A stretch of DNA of 64,000 bases from Gluconobacter frateurii. Its GTDB lineage: Bacteria > Pseudomonadota > Alphaproteobacteria > Acetobacterales > Acetobacteraceae. The notes below the pieces were generated by a model, which saw only the letters and a program-made list of their open reading frames with translations, was not told the DNA's origin and made no database searches. The position numbers and the translations under genes were made by a program. The stretch is taken from NCBI RefSeq assembly GCF_002723955.1, contig NZ_BEWN01000003.1:434001-498000 (forward strand), given 5' to 3'. Shown here piece after piece: positions 37,251 through 45,325 of the stretch (the first letter of the stretch is position 1; every line of letters starts with the position of its first letter).

Positions 37251-37846
37251 TGCTCCTCCTCACGATCTCCACTATTCTGCTGACCTGCCTGACGGTCGGG
37301 CTGGCAGTGATCGTCTTTGCGTTGGCACGTCAGATCGGCGTTCTCCATGAGCGGACAGCTCCCATCGGGCAGCAGCCTGTTCTTGCAGGGTTGCAGGTTG
37401 GTCAGGCTCTTCCCCGCATTACGGCACGGCTGTTGGATGATAGCCCCTTCCCGCTTGGAGGAATGCATACGACCGACCGATCAAACGTGCTGATGTTCAT
37501 GTCCGCAGATTGTCCCGTCTGCAAAAAAACGCTGCCTCTCGTACAGGCCCTGGCGGTGGCTCATGACGTTGACCTGACCCTTATAGGAGAAGGAGATATT
37601 GCTGCACTGCGGGCGATGACTGACAGGATGCACCTTGGACACACACCGCTTGTGACCAGTCAGGAATTGCTGCTGCTCCTTCAGGTTGGTCGCTTGCCAA
37701 CACTCGTTGCACTCGACAGCCGCGGTGTCATTACGGCGCGGGATGTCGCCAGCACACGCGCACAGGTCGAAGCCATTCTTGGCACCCTGCCTGTCCCAGT
37801 TTCTTCTTCCTTTGAAACCAAGGAGCTTCTGCATGACGCAGTCTGA
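37247..37846 (+). CDS. mauD: MauD-like thioredoxin-fold protein
   Basis: A 199-residue protein with an N-terminal membrane anchor (LLLTISTILLTCLTVGLAVIVFALA) and a periplasmic thioredoxin fold holding the redox pair in FMSADCPVCKKTLP. It fits MauD, the disulfide oxidoreductase/isomerase for the cysteine-rich small subunit. It starts inside the mauE stop (ATGA) and overlaps mauA by 14 bases. A second, Cys-altered relative is at 39296-39901. Confidence 0.88.
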   Translation: MMLLLTISTILLTCLTVGLAVIVFALARQIGVLHERTAPIGQQPVLAGLQVGQALPRITARLLDDSPFPLGGMHTTDRSNVLMFMSADCPVCKKTLPLVQALAVAHDVDLTLIGEGDIAALRAMTDRMHLGHTPLVTSQELLLLLQVGRLPTLVALDSRGVITARDVASTRAQVEAILGTLPVPVSSSFETKELLHDAV

Positions 37847-38420
37847 TCCCACTTCTGGACGCGAGATGCGTGCCAATCCGCTGGATCGCGTCACGGAACG
37901 CCTGATCCGACATGTTGCCGGTCATAGCTCTCGGCGAAGCCTGCTCGGCCGTCTGGGAGCATGGGCAACATTTGGCGCACTGGTGCCAGTTCTCCCAATA
38001 GAACGCGTGTCTGCCGCAACGCCGGCGAAGGCAGCATCGCTTCCAAAGGCGCCCTCGCCTTTTGCTGCGAAAGCACAGACTACCGATCCTACAGTATGCA
38101 ATTACTGGCGGTATTGCGCGATCGATGGGTTCCTTTGCGCGTCCTGTGGAGGAGGCATCCATAGCTGCCCCCCGGGAACACGTCCTTCTCCTACATCCTG
38201 GATTGGAACCTGTTTCAATCCAGGTTACGGTCAATCCTACCTTGTCGCCTATCGCGATTGCTGTGGTCAGGATGCCTGTAGCCAACCTGCCTGCCTTGGA
38301 ACTGACGGAGATCAGCCAAGCTATCGTCCGCAGGCCAATAACGACATCATCTGGTGCTTCGGGACAGGTGCCCTTGTCTATAACTGTTCAACATCCGTTA
38401 TCGTCGGGAATGCTTCATGA
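37833..38420 (+). CDS. mauA: Amine dehydrogenase small subunit with TTQ cofactor (MauA/AauA-type)
   Basis: 195 residues. A long Tat-type leader contains SSRRSLLGRLGAW and a hydrophobic core. The mature domain has 12 cysteines, consistent with the six disulfides known in this family, and the two tryptophans that form tryptophan tryptophylquinone: Trp in TSWIGTC and Trp in NDIIWCFG. The catalytic-region Asp is in YRDCCG and the biogenesis Asp in AIDGF. The CNYWRYCAIDGFLC opening and PSPTSWIGTC resemble aromatic amine dehydrogenase, while NDIIWCFG resembles methylamine dehydrogenase. ATG 37833 has AAGGAG 7 bases upstream. Oxidises a primary amine to aldehyde and ammonia in the periplasm. Confidence 0.92.
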   Translation: MTQSDPTSGREMRANPLDRVTERLIRHVAGHSSRRSLLGRLGAWATFGALVPVLPIERVSAATPAKAASLPKAPSPFAAKAQTTDPTVCNYWRYCAIDGFLCASCGGGIHSCPPGTRPSPTSWIGTCFNPGYGQSYLVAYRDCCGQDACSQPACLGTDGDQPSYRPQANNDIIWCFGTGALVYNCSTSVIVGNAS

Positions 38421-38872
38421 TCAAACGTACAGCTTTTCTTTTCACCTGCATCCTGGCCGCGACACCCGTAGCCTATGCTGAAGATGGCCAGTCTGTTTAC
38501 AATAGCAACTGCAGCGTCTGCCATCAAGCTGGCGGAATTGGTTCCCCGGGCCAGTTTCCACCCCTTACTGGACGCGTTGGCAAGATTGCAGCCTCCCCGG
38601 AAGGCAAGACCTATATTGCGGATGTTCTGTTGAATGGGCTGCATGGCGCCATTCAGGTCTCCGGCGCGAGCTATATGGGCTTCATGCCGTCTTTCAAGGC
38701 ACTCAGCGACGATCAGATTGCCGCAGTCCTGAGCTATGTGTCGTCCCTGAACACGCCGGGAGCACCGGCTTTTACGGCTGATGACATCAAGACTGCCCGG
38801 GCAACGCCCAAAAAGGCGAAGGATCTCATTGCTGAACGGAAAGCCCTTGATGCCGCGCACCCCCTTCCCTGA
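38417..38872 (+). CDS. Periplasmic c-type cytochrome (mono-heme)
   Basis: 151 residues with a cleavable signal peptide (IKRTAFLFTCILAATPVAYA) and one heme site, CSVCH. A late Met in GFMPSF could be the axial ligand. Its start overlaps the mauA stop (ATGA), so it is made with the amine dehydrogenase and is the likely electron acceptor in place of amicyanin or azurin, neither of which is encoded in the window. Confidence 0.88.
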   Translation: MIKRTAFLFTCILAATPVAYAEDGQSVYNSNCSVCHQAGGIGSPGQFPPLTGRVGKIAASPEGKTYIADVLLNGLHGAIQVSGASYMGFMPSFKALSDDQIAAVLSYVSSLNTPGAPAFTADDIKTARATPKKAKDLIAERKALDAAHPLP

Positions 38873-39299
38873 GATCCTTGCAACCCTGGCTCTGACATTG
38901 TGTGGAACGTCAGCGGCCCAGGCGGCCGTGCAGACCCATACCGTGACCAATTACCTGACTCACTGCGGGGGATGTCACGGTATTGAAGGCATCTCTGGGC
39001 GGACGTTTATCCCGGTACTGCGCGATCAGGTCGGTATCTTTACCTGCTCCGCAGAAGGGCGAGCCTATCTTGCCCGTGTGCCGGGCATTTCAATGTCCCT
39101 GATCCGGGATGATCAGGAACTGGCGGATGTCCTCAATTTCGTTCTGTTCCAGCTTGGAGGAAAGAGCACTCCGGCTGGAACAACTCGCTATTCAGCGTCC
39201 GAAGTGCATGAATTAAGAGCTCATCCCATTTCAACGACAGATCTTTTATCCCTAAGAGCGGAAGTTCTAAGCCGGGCTCAGGCGAGCTGCCCTCACTAG
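38850..39299 (+). CDS. Second periplasmic c-type cytochrome (mono-heme)
   Basis: 149 residues, signal peptide (EILATLALTLCGTSAAQA) and heme site CGGCH, with two further Cys (TCSAEG and a C-terminal ASCPH). Overlaps the preceding cytochrome gene by 23 bases, so co-translated. Probably a second carrier in the same chain. The stop overlaps the convergent MauD-like gene by 4 bases. Confidence 0.85.
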   Translation: MPRTPFPEILATLALTLCGTSAAQAAVQTHTVTNYLTHCGGCHGIEGISGRTFIPVLRDQVGIFTCSAEGRAYLARVPGISMSLIRDDQELADVLNFVLFQLGGKSTPAGTTRYSASEVHELRAHPISTTDLLSLRAEVLSRAQASCPH

Positions 39300-39901
39300 G
39301 ATGCAAGGGCGCCCGGATTTGCAGTCATGAAGGATTGCAAAGACGAATGGCCCGTTTCCTGAACTCTTAGCAAACTTTCCAGATGCTCAAGACTGTTGAC
39401 CAGTCCGCGTACTACGACATGCCCATTGGCATTTAGCAGGACCGCAAAAGGCACACGGTCCACGCCCAGCTGCCGCCCGATCGTGGCTTCGTTGACGAAC
39501 GAGCGTGCCGGAATACCCAGCATGGAAATCGCGCTCTTCTGGGCATCCAAAGCGTCGTCCCCGCAAAAAAGCAGCTCCAGCTTTTCCCGACGGGTGAAGT
39601 CCACGGCGATAGGAACCATCTTGCGTGAGATGGGGCATGAGCCCGAGACAAACAGTAAAAGCTGGCTTTTCCCGTTAGAATTCATACCGCCGATAGAAAT
39701 GAGATCTCCTGAGAGGGTCTCCAACTCGGTCGCGTCGAGCTCATTAACTGCGGACAGGGTCGGCGCGAGGGCCCCTAAAGGGGCAATACGCCGGTAAAAA
39801 TATCGCACCTGGCCGAGTAAGGCGATCACCACACAGACCATTGCAATCAGTACGAGCCATAGAAGCGCCTGAGCGCCCAATAATGCAGATGGATCAACCA
39901 T
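39296..39901 (-). CDS. Second MauD-like thioredoxin-fold protein with altered redox motif
   Basis: 201 residues with an N-terminal membrane helix (LLWLVLIAMVCVVIALLG) and a thioredoxin-like domain. The position of the CxxC pair reads SGSCPISRKM, so the second Cys is Ser. A further Cys occurs in LLFCGDD. It follows petC by 68 bases on the same strand and looks like the last gene of the cytochrome bc1 operon. It may be a chaperone or a single-Cys disulfide isomerase rather than an oxidant. Compare MauD at 37247. Confidence 0.8.
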   Translation of the reverse strand: MVDPSALLGAQALLWLVLIAMVCVVIALLGQVRYFYRRIAPLGALAPTLSAVNELDATELETLSGDLISIGGMNSNGKSQLLLFVSGSCPISRKMVPIAVDFTRREKLELLFCGDDALDAQKSAISMLGIPARSFVNEATIGRQLGVDRVPFAVLLNANGHVVVRGLVNSLEHLESLLRVQETGHSSLQSFMTANPGALAS

Positions 39902-39969
39902 ATTATTCGTCCCGCTCAGGAAAATATTGGAACACTAACTTTGCATCTGATCGCTTAAGATCGAAAAGA

Positions 39970-40662
39970 TTATTCAGGGGACTTCAATCGTTTCCAGACA
40001 CGGCGCTTCAGTATCCCGAGCAACACCGCAAGACCGGCAAGATAAGCCAGAACGAAGATCCCCGTCTGATGTCTGGCCTTAAGGTGAGGTCGTGCTGTCC
40101 AGTTAAGGAACGCCGTGACGTCATTGGCCATCTGGGGGATCGTTGCAGTGGTGCCGTCGGCATATTTCACCTGTCCGTCATGCAGCGGTTGTGGCATGGC
40201 GATATGGAGGTGTGGCATGGCCGTATTGTAGAATGCGCCCAGTGGTAATTTGGTGCCTGCAGGAGGCGCCGTATAAGACTTCAGAATGTGAATGATCCTC
40301 TGAGGACCACCCTCCTGTGTCAGGGCCAGCCTGGAGAAATCAGGCGGAAGACCACCATGATTGGCCATCCGCGCCATGCTCTCGCTGGGATATGGCGAAC
40401 CGATATGATCTGACGGATGCGCAGGGCGTGTCTTTGGATCGCCATCCTCATCCAGACCATCGGGCACCTGATGCTGACTGGCATAGCTCTTGATATCCGG
40501 CACGGATACGCCGAGGCCCGTCAGATCCGAATACGTCACGTAATTCAAGCTATGGCATGAGCTACAGATCTGTCGAAAAACCTGAAACCCGCGCTGCTCC
40601 GGCGTCGAGGCATGGGCTGAGCCCCCTGCCAGAAGAAGCGTAGCGATGAAGAAACGTTTCAT
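39970..40662 (-). CDS. petC: Cytochrome c1 of the bc1 complex
   Basis: About 230 residues. Signal peptide (KRFFIATLLLAGGSAHA), heme site ICSSCHSLNYVTY, and a C-terminal membrane anchor (IFVLAYLAGLAVLLGIL) as in cytochrome c1. Conserved DYV-like and GGLPPDFSRLA, GAFYNTAMPHLHIAMP segments support the call, with the Met ligand in the last. The start overlaps petB (ATGA). Confidence 0.93.
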   Translation of the reverse strand: MKRFFIATLLLAGGSAHASTPEQRGFQVFRQICSSCHSLNYVTYSDLTGLGVSVPDIKSYASQHQVPDGLDEDGDPKTRPAHPSDHIGSPYPSESMARMANHGGLPPDFSRLALTQEGGPQRIIHILKSYTAPPAGTKLPLGAFYNTAMPHLHIAMPQPLHDGQVKYADGTTATIPQMANDVTAFLNWTARPHLKARHQTGIFVLAYLAGLAVLLGILKRRVWKRLKSPE

Positions 40663-41858
40663 CCCCTGGGCTCCTGCAAGCTTGAGGGAAGAGGTTTCGG
40701 AATTTCCACGCGGGGAAGATAGGGAAGCAGGATCAGAAAATAGAGATACCAATATGTTACTGCGATCCGGCTAATCCAGAGCCAGAAACCCGTGGGAGGA
40801 TGCATTCCTGCCGCTCCAAGCGCGATGAACGCCAGAAAGAGAATGGGCAGTGCAATGCGCAGAATAGGTCTGTAACGGGCAGAGCGCACTGGCGATGCGT
40901 CCAGCCAAGGTACGGCGAAGAGAACACCAAGACTTCCTGCCGCCAGCAGAAGGCCACCAAGCTTTGAAGGGACGGCGCGCAGAATTGCGTAGAACGGCGC
41001 GAAGTACCATTCGGGCGTAATATCCCTTGGCGTTACAAGAGGGTTAGCCTGAGCATAATTGTCGGCCAGCGTCAGGATATCAGGCGCGAAGAAAATCAGC
41101 CCGGCATAAACCATCAGAAAGAGGCAAAGGCCCAGCCCGTCCTTGGTTGTGTAATACGGATGAAAAGGAACCGTATCATCGGGCTTGGCTGGCTCGATAC
41201 CTGTTGGATTGTTGGAACCCGCGACATGTAAGGCCGCGACGTGCAAAACGACAAACCCGACAATGGAAAAAGCCGTCACGAAATGCAGGACATAAATACG
41301 ATGAAGCGCTGTGTTTCCCAGCCCTTCTCCCCCTAACAGCCATGCAGCGAGGGGTTTTCCGATCACTGGAAGGGAGTTCAGTGCGTTGATGACGACTGTT
41401 GCCCCCCAATACGACATCTGCCCCCATGGAAGGATATAGCCTGCAAAAGCTGTCGTCATAACGAGCAGGAGCAGGCCGAGCCCCGTTAGCCAAAGCAGTT
41501 CACGGGGGGCTTTGTAAGAGCCATAGTAGAGGCCACGCCCGATATGCACATACAGAGATGCGAACAACATGGAGACACCCCCCATGTGAATTGCCCGGAC
41601 AAGCCATCCTGACGAAACCTGACGATCGATCATCTCGATACTGGCAAAGGCCTCTGTCACGGTCGGGGTATAATTCAGCGCAAGAAAGATGCCGCTCAGG
41701 ATCAGAAGACCCAAGGCAATCGTCGCGAAAGCACCGAAATTCCAGAGATAATTGAGATTCCGCGGCATCGCGAAATCAACATATTCCCGCCGGAAAGCCG
41801 AGATCACAGGCAGCCGGGCTTCAAGCCATTCTGACAGAGAATTGGAGCGTTCAGTCAT
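40659..41858 (-). CDS. petB: Cytochrome b of the bc1 complex
   Basis: A 399-residue, eight-helix protein. Motifs include LNYLWNFGAFA, GGVSMLFASLYVHIGRGLYYGSY and LPWGQMSYWGATVV with heme-binding His residues, and TPEWYFAPFYAILR, the PEWY quinol-oxidation loop. It lies 9 bases after petA and overlaps petC. Confidence 0.95.
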   Translation of the reverse strand: MTERSNSLSEWLEARLPVISAFRREYVDFAMPRNLNYLWNFGAFATIALGLLILSGIFLALNYTPTVTEAFASIEMIDRQVSSGWLVRAIHMGGVSMLFASLYVHIGRGLYYGSYKAPRELLWLTGLGLLLLVMTTAFAGYILPWGQMSYWGATVVINALNSLPVIGKPLAAWLLGGEGLGNTALHRIYVLHFVTAFSIVGFVVLHVAALHVAGSNNPTGIEPAKPDDTVPFHPYYTTKDGLGLCLFLMVYAGLIFFAPDILTLADNYAQANPLVTPRDITPEWYFAPFYAILRAVPSKLGGLLLAAGSLGVLFAVPWLDASPVRSARYRPILRIALPILFLAFIALGAAGMHPPTGFWLWISRIAVTYWYLYFLILLPYLPRVEIPKPLPSSLQEPRG

Positions 41859-41867
41859 AGTGGCCGC

Positions 41868-42524
41868 TCAGATCTGCTGGATGTTGGCAATATCGAAATC
41901 GGGATCACCTTTGCTCAGCCCGATACGAAGATGGGTTTCCGAAACCATGGTGACAGGCGGAACCGGTAGGTTATACGGCGCGGGAGCATTCTTGTAGGCC
42001 CGTCCGGCAATATCAAACTGCGATCCGTGACAGGGACAGGCATATTTCCCCGACTGATCCGCTGGGGATGGCGTATCGTAGGAAGGCACACAGCCCAGAT
42101 GGGTACATATTCCAATCAGCACACCAATTTCAGGCACGACAGACCGATGCCAGTTGGTTGCATCCTTGGGCTGCTGAAGGATTTTAGACTCCGGGTCCCG
42201 CAAACGTTGCGCTGCGCCAGGAGCCTGCAAAGACGCAAGCATAGCGGCCGTTCGGCGTTGCACAAAAACAGGCCAGCCCCGCCATGTCACGACGGTCTGC
42301 TGTCCAGGCGGAATTGCAGAAAGATCAACATCGACCGTGTCATCTTCCCCTACCCGACTGTTCCGCGTTCCGTTCAGACTATCCAGAAAGGGATAGGCCA
42401 GAGCACAGGCACCCGCACATCCCACTCCTGCTGTCACGGTCGCAAGTACGTCACGTCGGCGGGTCCCGCCTTTGCCTGATGAACACTGAGTACTGGAAGA
42501 AGTCGGTGCGCCGTCCTGGGTCAT
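41868..42524 (-). CDS. petA: Rieske iron-sulfur protein of the bc1 complex
   Basis: 218 residues. A twin-arginine leader (TRRRDVLATVTAGVGCAGACALAYP) also serves as membrane anchor. The 2Fe-2S ligands are in CTHLGCVP and CPCHGSQFD. First gene of petA-petB-petC-MauD-like. It is divergent from the aldehyde dehydrogenase genes with 181 bases between starts, so promoters of both operons lie there. Confidence 0.95.
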   Translation of the reverse strand: MTQDGAPTSSSTQCSSGKGGTRRRDVLATVTAGVGCAGACALAYPFLDSLNGTRNSRVGEDDTVDVDLSAIPPGQQTVVTWRGWPVFVQRRTAAMLASLQAPGAAQRLRDPESKILQQPKDATNWHRSVVPEIGVLIGICTHLGCVPSYDTPSPADQSGKYACPCHGSQFDIAGRAYKNAPAPYNLPVPPVTMVSETHLRIGLSKGDPDFDIANIQQI

Positions 42525-42705
42525 CGGATCCTACTCGAATAAGCTGTTATGATCATCCAAGGGCAACGAAATGGTGTCAATCTTAAACAACTGTTTTATT
42601 CGCCTCCCAGCAATGTTCTTGCAATCCGATCATTTGCTGGGGATGGTAGGAAAGTCATATCTGTTCAGAATCAATTGAAATTCACGGAACGGGGATTGGG
42701 TCAAG

Positions 42706-43161
42706 ATGATAACGATCCGGATTAACAACGAGTCACATCAGCTTGATGTGACCGATGACATGCCCCTTCTCTGGGTACTACGGGACATCCTCGGTCTGAC
42801 AGGCACCAAATATGGATGCGGTGTCGCTCAATGCGGAGCGTGCACGATCCACATCGATGGAATTCCGACCAGAGCATGCCAGCTTCCCGTCTCGCTGATT
42901 GGTGACCGTCACATCACGACAATTGAAGCTATTGGCAACACACGGGAAGGAGCCCGCATACAGGCAGTCTGGTTACAGAATCAGGTTATCCAGTGCGGCT
43001 ACTGCCAGTCCGGACAGATCATGGCGGCTACAGCGCTGCTTCGGGACAACCCGAACCCTACAGACGACGATATTGACGATGCCATGTCCGGGAATATCTG
43101 CCGGTGCGGGACTTATGTCCGTATTCGGGAAGCCATCCATCAGGCCGCCAACAATGCGTAA
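42706..43161 (+). CDS. 2Fe-2S subunit of a periplasmic molybdenum hydroxylase/aldehyde dehydrogenase
   Basis: 151 residues: an N-terminal plant-type ferredoxin domain with GTKYGCGVAQCGACTIHID, and a C-terminal helical 2Fe-2S domain with CGYCQSGQI and NICRCGTY, the xanthine-dehydrogenase-family pattern (IorA-like, AldG-like). No signal peptide, so it is probably exported with the Tat-targeted catalytic subunit encoded next. Confidence 0.92.
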   Translation: MITIRINNESHQLDVTDDMPLLWVLRDILGLTGTKYGCGVAQCGACTIHIDGIPTRACQLPVSLIGDRHITTIEAIGNTREGARIQAVWLQNQVIQCGYCQSGQIMAATALLRDNPNPTDDDIDDAMSGNICRCGTYVRIREAIHQAANNA

Positions 43162-45325
43162 GCCACGCGATATCGGAGCGATATTGAACCGCCGTGCTTT
43201 TTTCCGAGGGACGCTTGCTTTTGGCGGAGGAATGCTTCTCTCCGGAATGATCCCAGGGTTGCCTGGTGCGCAGGCTGATACAAAGGGCGTTTTCATTCCC
43301 AACGCATTCATTCGGATTGATCGTAGTGGTGGGATCACTCTCATCATGCGTCATGCCGAAATGGGACAGGGCATTTACACCGGGATCGCGATGCTCATCG
43401 CGGAAGAACTGGAAGTCGACCTAGAACAGGTCACACTTGAAGCCGCCCCTGCCGATCCTTCCCGTTATACGGACAGTGCCGCGGGCGAGGAAGTAACGGG
43501 AGGATCAGCCTCTACACGGGATAGCTGGCTCCCCTTGAGGCAGGCAGGCGCCGCCGCACGGATCATGCTGGTGGCAGCGGCTGCGTCACGCTGGAACGTT
43601 CCACCTGAGAGTTGTGCCGCGCAGCACGGACAGATCATTCACGTGCCAACCGGCCGGACCTTATCTTACGGAGATCTGGCGGAGGAAGCCGCCCTTCAAA
43701 AGGTGCCTGAAAAAATCATTTTGAAAGATCCTTCAACATTCCGCCTTATTGGAACAAGCCCTCAAAGACTTGATACCAAGCCAAAAAGTAATGGCACTGC
43801 CATTTTCGGGATGGACGTGCGCGTTCCCGGTATGAAGATCGGCCGCATCATGGCCAGCCCGATTCAGAGAGGACGGCTGATCAGTTATGACAGCGTCGCA
43901 GCACGCGCTATCCCGGGAGTTGTGGATATCATAACGCTTCAAGATGTTATTGCGGTCATTGGTGATCATAGCTGGGCTGCGATCAAAGGTCTGGAAGCAG
44001 CAAATCCGCAATGGGATTCCGGCCCGCACGCTGCGGTCTCTACAAAAACTCTCATGGATGACCTGCGAAGGGCTTCAGACAGAACGGGACTGGTTGCGAA
44101 GAATACCGGAGACGTTGACGCTGCGTTAGCAGCCTGTTCGCACCGAATTGACGCCGTCTATGAACTCCCATTCCTCGCTCATGCGGCACTGGAACCTATC
44201 AATACAACCCTTCATATCCGGCCAAACGGCGCAGATGTATGGGTTGGGACACAGGTTCCTGTTCGGGCACGGCAGGAAGTTGCTAACGCGACCGGCTTGC
44301 CTCCAGAAAAAATCGCCATTCATAACCACGTTATTGGTGGAGGGTTCGGGCGCAGACTGGATTCAGGATCGATTGGCCAAGCTGCCAGGCTCGCGAAGCA
44401 GATGCCCTACCCCGTAAAACTGTTCTGGACACGTGAAGAAGACATCCAGCAGGACCAGTTTCGCCCTTTTTACTACGACCGAATTTCTGCGGGGTTAAAC
44501 AAACAGGGGCGCATCGCAGCCTGGAAACACCGCACAACCGGGTCATACGTAACGGCAAGATGGGCACCGGAGGGACTTCAAAACGGGCTTGATACAGATA
44601 CGGTCGATGGAGCTGTTGAAACGCCCTACGACATTCCCGTCCAGAGAAATGAGTCCGTTCAGTGCGAACCTGAAGGTCTGACGACCTTATGGTGGCGCGG
44701 CGTTGGCCCGACGCATAACGTATTCGTTGTGGAAAGCATGATGGATGAACTGGCGCATCTTGCCGAAAACGACCCTCTTGATTTCCGCCGGTCCATGCTT
44801 GGCCATTCACCACGAGGCCTGAAAGTTCTGAACGAAGCAGCAAGAAAATCGGGTTGGGGCACGCCACTTCCTTCTGGTCATGGGCGAGGAATTGCCCTGC
44901 ATTATTCATTTCAGACCTGGGCAGCGACGGTACTGGAAGTGCAAGTTACAGATGATAATGCAATCCGCTTGGTCCGGGCCGATACGGCTGTAGATTGCGG
45001 CCCAGTCGTTTTTCCAGATGCTGTTAGAGCTCAGATCCAGGGTGGACTGATCTTTGGCCTGACAATGGCCCTTTACAACGAGATTACTGTAACAAATGGC
45101 CGGGTAGATCAGAGTAATTTTCACGACTATCGCATGATGCGCATCAATGAGGCACCCGATATCAGAGTGCATCTGGTACCAGACCTCTCGGCTGACATTG
45201 GAGGTATCGGAGAAGTCGGCACAGTGGCCGCAGCTCCAGCATTGGCTAACGCTATTTTTGCCGCCACCGGCCATCGTCTGCGTAAAATTCCGTTTCTTTC
45301 TCAGATGGCTGGGAAGAGCGCATGA
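43154..45325 (+). CDS. Molybdopterin-binding subunit of an aldehyde dehydrogenase/isoquinoline-1-oxidoreductase-like enzyme
   Basis: About 723 residues with a twin-arginine signal (NRRAFFRGTLAFGGG) and the molybdopterin cytosine-dinucleotide-binding fold in two tandem halves. Visible motifs include MRHAEMGQGIYTGIAMLIAEEL, IGGGFGRRLDSG and GIGEVGTVAAAPALANAI with the catalytic Glu near the C-terminus. The architecture is that of IorB and of the membrane-bound aldehyde dehydrogenase of acetic acid bacteria. Its start overlaps the 2Fe-2S gene by 8 bases and its stop overlaps the triheme cytochrome (ATGA). Likely oxidises aldehyde to carboxylic acid in the periplasm; the neighbouring amine dehydrogenase supplies a plausible aldehyde. 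Confidence 0.9.
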   Translation: MRKPRDIGAILNRRAFFRGTLAFGGGMLLSGMIPGLPGAQADTKGVFIPNAFIRIDRSGGITLIMRHAEMGQGIYTGIAMLIAEELEVDLEQVTLEAAPADPSRYTDSAAGEEVTGGSASTRDSWLPLRQAGAAARIMLVAAAASRWNVPPESCAAQHGQIIHVPTGRTLSYGDLAEEAALQKVPEKIILKDPSTFRLIGTSPQRLDTKPKSNGTAIFGMDVRVPGMKIGRIMASPIQRGRLISYDSVAARAIPGVVDIITLQDVIAVIGDHSWAAIKGLEAANPQWDSGPHAAVSTKTLMDDLRRASDRTGLVAKNTGDVDAALAACSHRIDAVYELPFLAHAALEPINTTLHIRPNGADVWVGTQVPVRARQEVANATGLPPEKIAIHNHVIGGGFGRRLDSGSIGQAARLAKQMPYPVKLFWTREEDIQQDQFRPFYYDRISAGLNKQGRIAAWKHRTTGSYVTARWAPEGLQNGLDTDTVDGAVETPYDIPVQRNESVQCEPEGLTTLWWRGVGPTHNVFVVESMMDELAHLAENDPLDFRRSMLGHSPRGLKVLNEAARKSGWGTPLPSGHGRGIALHYSFQTWAATVLEVQVTDDNAIRLVRADTAVDCGPVVFPDAVRAQIQGGLIFGLTMALYNEITVTNGRVDQSNFHDYRMMRINEAPDIRVHLVPDLSADIGGIGEVGTVAAAPALANAIFAATGHRLRKIPFLSQMAGKSA

